From Verrucomicrobiota bacterium (GTDB lineage: Bacteria; Verrucomicrobiota; Verrucomicrobiia; Limisphaerales; AV2): DNA of 8,547 nucleotides. Of the stretch, positions 6,121-8,547 are shown one piece after another (positions within the stretch are counted from its first letter, which is position 1; every line of letters begins with the position of its first letter). A program made the position numbers and the translations under genes. Under the pieces are notes generated by a model that made no database searches, was not told where the DNA came from, and saw nothing but the letters and a program-made list of their open reading frames with translations. The DNA lies in NCBI GenBank assembly GCA_003219345.1, contig QHOP01000173.1, positions 1 to 8,547 of the forward strand. Reading direction: 5' to 3'.

Positions 6121-6182
6121 TACGATGTACGGTTTACGATTGACGAGTTCATCGCCATTCGCCGCGTAAATCGTAAATCGTA
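6121..6182. repeat. Inverted repeat between purS and purQ
   Basis: TACGATGTACGGTTTA (6121-6136) is complementary at 14 of 16 positions to 6167-6182 (TAAATCGTAAATCGTA), with a 30-base loop. The arms are built from an 8-base unit (TTTACGAT/ATCGTAAA) that repeats within each arm. It ends 7 bases before the purQ ATG and lacks a T-run. Confidence 0.65.
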
Positions 6183-6189
6183 ATGGAAA

Positions 6190-6903
6190 ATGAACTTCGC
6201 CGTCCTTCAATTCCCCGCTTCCAACTGCGACCAGGACGCCATTCACGCGCTGCGCGACGTGCTCGGTCACTCGGCGCGTTATGTCTGGCACAAGGAAACG
6301 TCGCTCGGCGACGCGGACGCCGTCATCGTGCCGGGCGGCTTCAGCTACGGCGATTACCTCCGTTGCGGCGCCATCGCGCGGTTCAGTCCGGTGATGCAGG
6401 CGGTGCAACAATTCGCCGTCAACGGCGGACTCGTGCTCGGCATCTGCAACGGTTTTCAAGTTCTCTGCGAAGCCGGCCTGCTGTCCGGCGCGCTGATTCG
6501 CAATCGGTCGCTGCAATTCCGCTGCGAACAGGTCTATCTGAAAACACTCACGACTGATTCGCCGTTCACGAACCGGATTCCGGAGGGCAAACTGCTGAAG
6601 ATTCCCATCGCGCACGGTGAAGGCTGTTACTTCGCCGACGAGGAAACGCTGAACAAACTCAAGGCGAACAAGCAAATCCTCTGGCAATACTGCAACGCTC
6701 AGGGCGACGTCACTGAGCAAGCGAACCCGAACGGTTCGCTCTGGAACATTGCCGGGATATGCAATGAACGCCGCAACGTCGCCGGCCTGATGCCGCACCC
6801 TGAGCGCGCCTGCGAGGCGATTCTCGGGAGCGCGGATGGGAGATTGATTTTCGAGAGCTTGATCCACGCGCTGCAAAGCAAAGCGGTGCCAAAGGCGGCC
6901 TGA
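6190..6903 (+). CDS. purQ: FGAM synthetase glutaminase subunit PurQ
   Basis: Encodes 237 residues, close to the usual bacterial PurQ length (about 220-230). It is a class I glutamine amidotransferase that hydrolyses glutamine and feeds ammonia to PurL for FGAM synthesis. The N-terminus FAVLQFPASNCDQD, the oxyanion-region segment VIVPGGFSYGDYLRCGAIA (45-63) and the nucleophile elbow GICNGFQ with Cys86 are typical. The catalytic His203 and Glu205 lie in the MPHPER motif. IPIAHGEGCYF (138-148) and NPNGS (179-183) are also PurQ landmarks. All catalytic residues are present, so the enzyme should be active. ATG 6190 is used; an out-of-frame ATG lies 7 bases earlier. It is likely co-transcribed with purS across a 76-base gap holding an inverted repeat. 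purL is not directly downstream. Confidence 0.95.
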   Translation: MNFAVLQFPASNCDQDAIHALRDVLGHSARYVWHKETSLGDADAVIVPGGFSYGDYLRCGAIARFSPVMQAVQQFAVNGGLVLGICNGFQVLCEAGLLSGALIRNRSLQFRCEQVYLKTLTTDSPFTNRIPEGKLLKIPIAHGEGCYFADEETLNKLKANKQILWQYCNAQGDVTEQANPNGSLWNIAGICNERRNVAGLMPHPERACEAILGSADGRLIFESLIHALQSKAVPKAA

Positions 6904-6992
6904 GTTGGCGGAGCGGCATGGCGCAGACTTTTGTCCTTCGCGAAGCGACACCTTGCCGCGCAAAGGGCGGTGTCTTAATCTCAAAATCTAAA

Positions 6993-7265
6993 TTGTAGCG
7001 GCGCTCTGCGCCCCGCGGCACAATTCCAACGAAAACTCAGCGCCATCGGTGCGGCATCTTTGTAGTTCATCCACCAAAACAGAATCACAAGCTCGTCGGA
7101 GCGACATCTGCCTCTATGGCGCTCCTGACGGAGCTTTGATTCGTTCGATCGGCCAACCTACAAAGATTTCGCCCCGCTGGGGCTGTCGCGGCGTTCTGTA
7201 ACCGCCGTACTCTGGCTCGGCGCTCTATGAGCACCGTTTTCGGCGGTCACGAACCGCCGCTACAA
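6993..7265. repeat. Module bounded by inverted TTGTAGCGGCG ends
   Basis: TTGTAGCGGCG (6993-7003) and its exact complement CGCCGCTACAA (7255-7265) bracket 273 bases. The ends contain the same GTAGCGGC word as the repeats at 2772 and 5429. Small hairpins sit at each edge: GGCGC-TCT-GCGCC (7000-7012) and CGGCGGT-CACGA-ACCGCCG (7241-7259). The centre is the 144-base imperfect palindrome. Confidence 0.7.
7040..7183. repeat. 144-base imperfect palindrome
   Basis: The outer arms 7040-7065 and 7158-7183 are complementary at about 21 of 26 positions, including a perfect ATCTTTGTAG/CTACAAAGAT. The inner arms 7083-7103 and 7120-7141 match at 20 positions with three single-base gaps. The loop is 7104-7119. 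Within the inner arms each side can fold alone: GCTC-GTCG-GAGC (7091-7102) and GCTCC-TGAC-GGAGC (7121-7134). Confidence 0.7.
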
Positions 7266-7377
7266 CAATCAAGACACTGCCGACCAGGTGCTGGTGTGTG
7301 GTTGAAAGATCGGTCCGCTCTTTCGATGCGTGGAGCAAGCATCGCTTCCGCACAAGTCGCTCGATGACGCGCAGGGC

Positions 7378-8412
7378 CTACTCAACAATGGGCCGCAGAA
7401 CGACGTTGCGGTATTCAACACCGGCGTGGTCGCCCTGAAGATAGATCGGACCCGGTCGCATTTCATCTGACGAAAGGGCGCCGCCGGTGCAGCCGAGCAG
7501 CGGCTGGTTATCAATGATTTTCTTCCCGTTCAGGATCACGGTTGCGTGCCGCTCGCAGAGTGTGATGTCGAACGTCTGCCATTCGCCGGCGGGTTTCTCC
7601 GCGTTTTCGCTCGGAGCGATGCGGCTGTAAATCGCTCCCATATTGTGCGGGTCGCGCCGCTTGCCGTAGGTGTCAGCCACCTGGACTTCATAAATGCCAC
7701 GCAGGTAAATCCCGCTGTTGCCGTCCTTGGGCACACGCACTTCGAGTTTCAGATCGAAATCTTGGAATTCACGGTCGGTGCGGAGGTTGCCATACGAGAT
7801 GTGCGGTTGGCCCTTGTGCTGGACCGGATCATTGATGAGAATCCCGTCCTTTACGCTCCAACCGCTGACCTGATTGGGATCCGTGAGCCGCCAGCCGTCC
7901 AGGTTCTTTTCGTTGAACAGCGCGACGGGTTCGCCGTATTTGACCCTGGACAGGTCCGGCGCGGGCGGCACCGGCGGAATGCGTTTGCCGGTGAATTCCT
8001 CTTGATCCATTCCGTCGCCGTTGGCGCGAGGCCGGAAGATGGTCAACTTCAATTCGTCGCCGTCCGCCGTGGCGGTGATAAGGTCGGTGAACCGTTGCGT
8101 CCGGACAACTTTGCCGTTGGAGTCCTTACGCTGCACGTCGCGCGTGCGAGTCACATGAAGTGCATCATTGAATACGAACACGCTGTCCACCGGCTCGACG
8201 CTGCCCGCGATCCACAGGATGCTCCCGTCGTAGTAGCCCTTCTCCGCCGTGATGCCGAGCCAGCCCGCGCCGCCGCCGGGAACGGTCAAGGCCCATCGCC
8301 CGACAAACCGGTTGTTGGGATCGGCGGCAGAGGCGGCAGCGGCCAACGCAGCCAGCGCGAGCACGCTGGGAAGGGAACGGTTGAGTTGAAGAAGGCGTTT
8401 GGTGAAAATCAT
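7378..8412 (-). CDS. Exported DUF1080 (3-keto-disaccharide hydrolase-like) protein
   Basis: Encodes 344 residues. A signal peptide covers about 1-29 (positive MIFTKR, hydrophobic LPSVLALAALAAA, then ASA-AD). The C-terminal half, about 162-342, is a DUF1080 domain (PF06439, concanavalin-like beta sandwich). Its landmarks are LFNEKNLDGWR, WSVKDGILI, FDLKLEVRVPKDGNSGIYLRG, YEVQVADTYG, GAIYSRIAPSENAEKPAGEW, VILNGKKI and GPIYLQGDHAGVEYRNVVLRP. Proteins of this family act on sugars, and some cleave 3-keto-glycosides; they are abundant in Verrucomicrobia and Planctomycetes. Residues 30-145 form a separate beta-rich N-terminal region of unknown family (RFVGRWALTVPGG and onward). Probably periplasmic or secreted. 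The purine-rich AAGAAGAGAAG directly before ATG 8412 may act as the ribosome binding site. The exact substrate cannot be told. Confidence 0.9.
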   Translation of the reverse strand: MIFTKRLLQLNRSLPSVLALAALAAAASAADPNNRFVGRWALTVPGGGAGWLGITAEKGYYDGSILWIAGSVEPVDSVFVFNDALHVTRTRDVQRKDSNGKVVRTQRFTDLITATADGDELKLTIFRPRANGDGMDQEEFTGKRIPPVPPAPDLSRVKYGEPVALFNEKNLDGWRLTDPNQVSGWSVKDGILINDPVQHKGQPHISYGNLRTDREFQDFDLKLEVRVPKDGNSGIYLRGIYEVQVADTYGKRRDPHNMGAIYSRIAPSENAEKPAGEWQTFDITLCERHATVILNGKKIIDNQPLLGCTGGALSSDEMRPGPIYLQGDHAGVEYRNVVLRPIVE

Positions 8413-8547
8413 CTTCTCTTCTTAATCGTCGCTGTCTTTAGTTCAAGAAAAATCTCCCGGTGACCAGCTGCCGCCAGGCGCCTGTTTTGCGCACACTGGA
8501 TTGGCAAAGTCCGTCGCGGGCACCAAAGAAACTCATGAAGGTGAAGG
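8413..8547. other. Upstream region of the DUF1080 gene, window edge
   Basis: 135 bases with no supported gene. An ATG at 8535 followed by AAGGTGAAG could open a + strand gene continuing beyond the window, but only four codons are visible, so it cannot be called. No clear promoter was identified. Confidence 0.4.

Larger units (their letters stand above)
6904..7377. other. 474-base convergent intergenic region dominated by inverted repeats
   Basis: Lies between the purQ stop and the stop of the DUF1080 gene. No gene is supported. From 6993 to 7265 it is a nested palindromic module, described separately. The stretches 6904-6992 and 7266-7377 show nothing recognisable, and no hairpin with T-run is present to terminate either neighbour in the classical way. 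Confidence 0.6.

Noticed and set aside
5971..6984. 337-residue minus-strand frame opposite purS and purQ
   Set aside because: It is an antisense shadow rich in arginine; the opposite strand has fully recognisable purS and purQ.
7546..8463. 305-residue + strand frame opposite the DUF1080 gene
   Set aside because: It is an antisense shadow; the minus strand encodes a protein with signal peptide and clear DUF1080 motifs.

Overview
The window looks like a chromosomal segment of a verrucomicrobial bacterium, probably close to the Pedosphaera/Limisphaera lineage. This is inference. It rests on a DUF1080 exported protein, a large exported protein with a modular C-terminus, a separate purS plus purQ pair, few clear Shine-Dalgarno sites, high G+C, and intergenic spaces packed with palindromic repeats.

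Layout. Positions 1-435 are the 3' end of a heavy-metal-type RND efflux permease on the + strand. It is followed by a thioredoxin-type arsenate reductase gene (472-900). This converges on a minus-strand pair: a DUF47/PhoU-like protein (2047-2676) and a PiT phosphate transporter (958-2034), transcribed in the order DUF47 then pit. Positions 2848-4688 on the minus strand hold a gene for a large exported protein, now broken by two +1 frameshifts, each in a short homopolymer. A small minus-strand gene (5199-5354) encodes a 51-residue membrane protein. purS (5874-6113) and purQ (6190-6903) follow on the + strand and encode two subunits of FGAM synthetase. A minus-strand gene (7378-8412) encodes an exported DUF1080 (3-keto-disaccharide hydrolase-like) protein. 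The last 135 bases are its upstream region.

How the genes fit together. ArsC, PiT and DUF47 have linked chemistry: arsenate is a phosphate mimic that enters through phosphate transporters, and DUF47 proteins commonly partner with PiT. The RND permease fragment suggests a metal or metalloid efflux neighbourhood. PurS and PurQ supply the bridging and glutaminase subunits for purine synthesis; purL is not in the window.

The most unusual content is non-coding. Five tracts (about 2771-2935, 4850-5160, 5429-5735, 6118-6182 and 6993-7265) are mosaics of short perfect hairpins. Two repeat families recur: a unit starting GTAGCGGC (four occurrences, one inverted) and a roughly 52-base unit with two copies about 79% identical. 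One tract contains a 144-base imperfect palindrome bounded at a distance by inverted GTAGCGGC ends. No transposase or other mobilising gene is visible, and no tRNA, rRNA or CRISPR array was seen.
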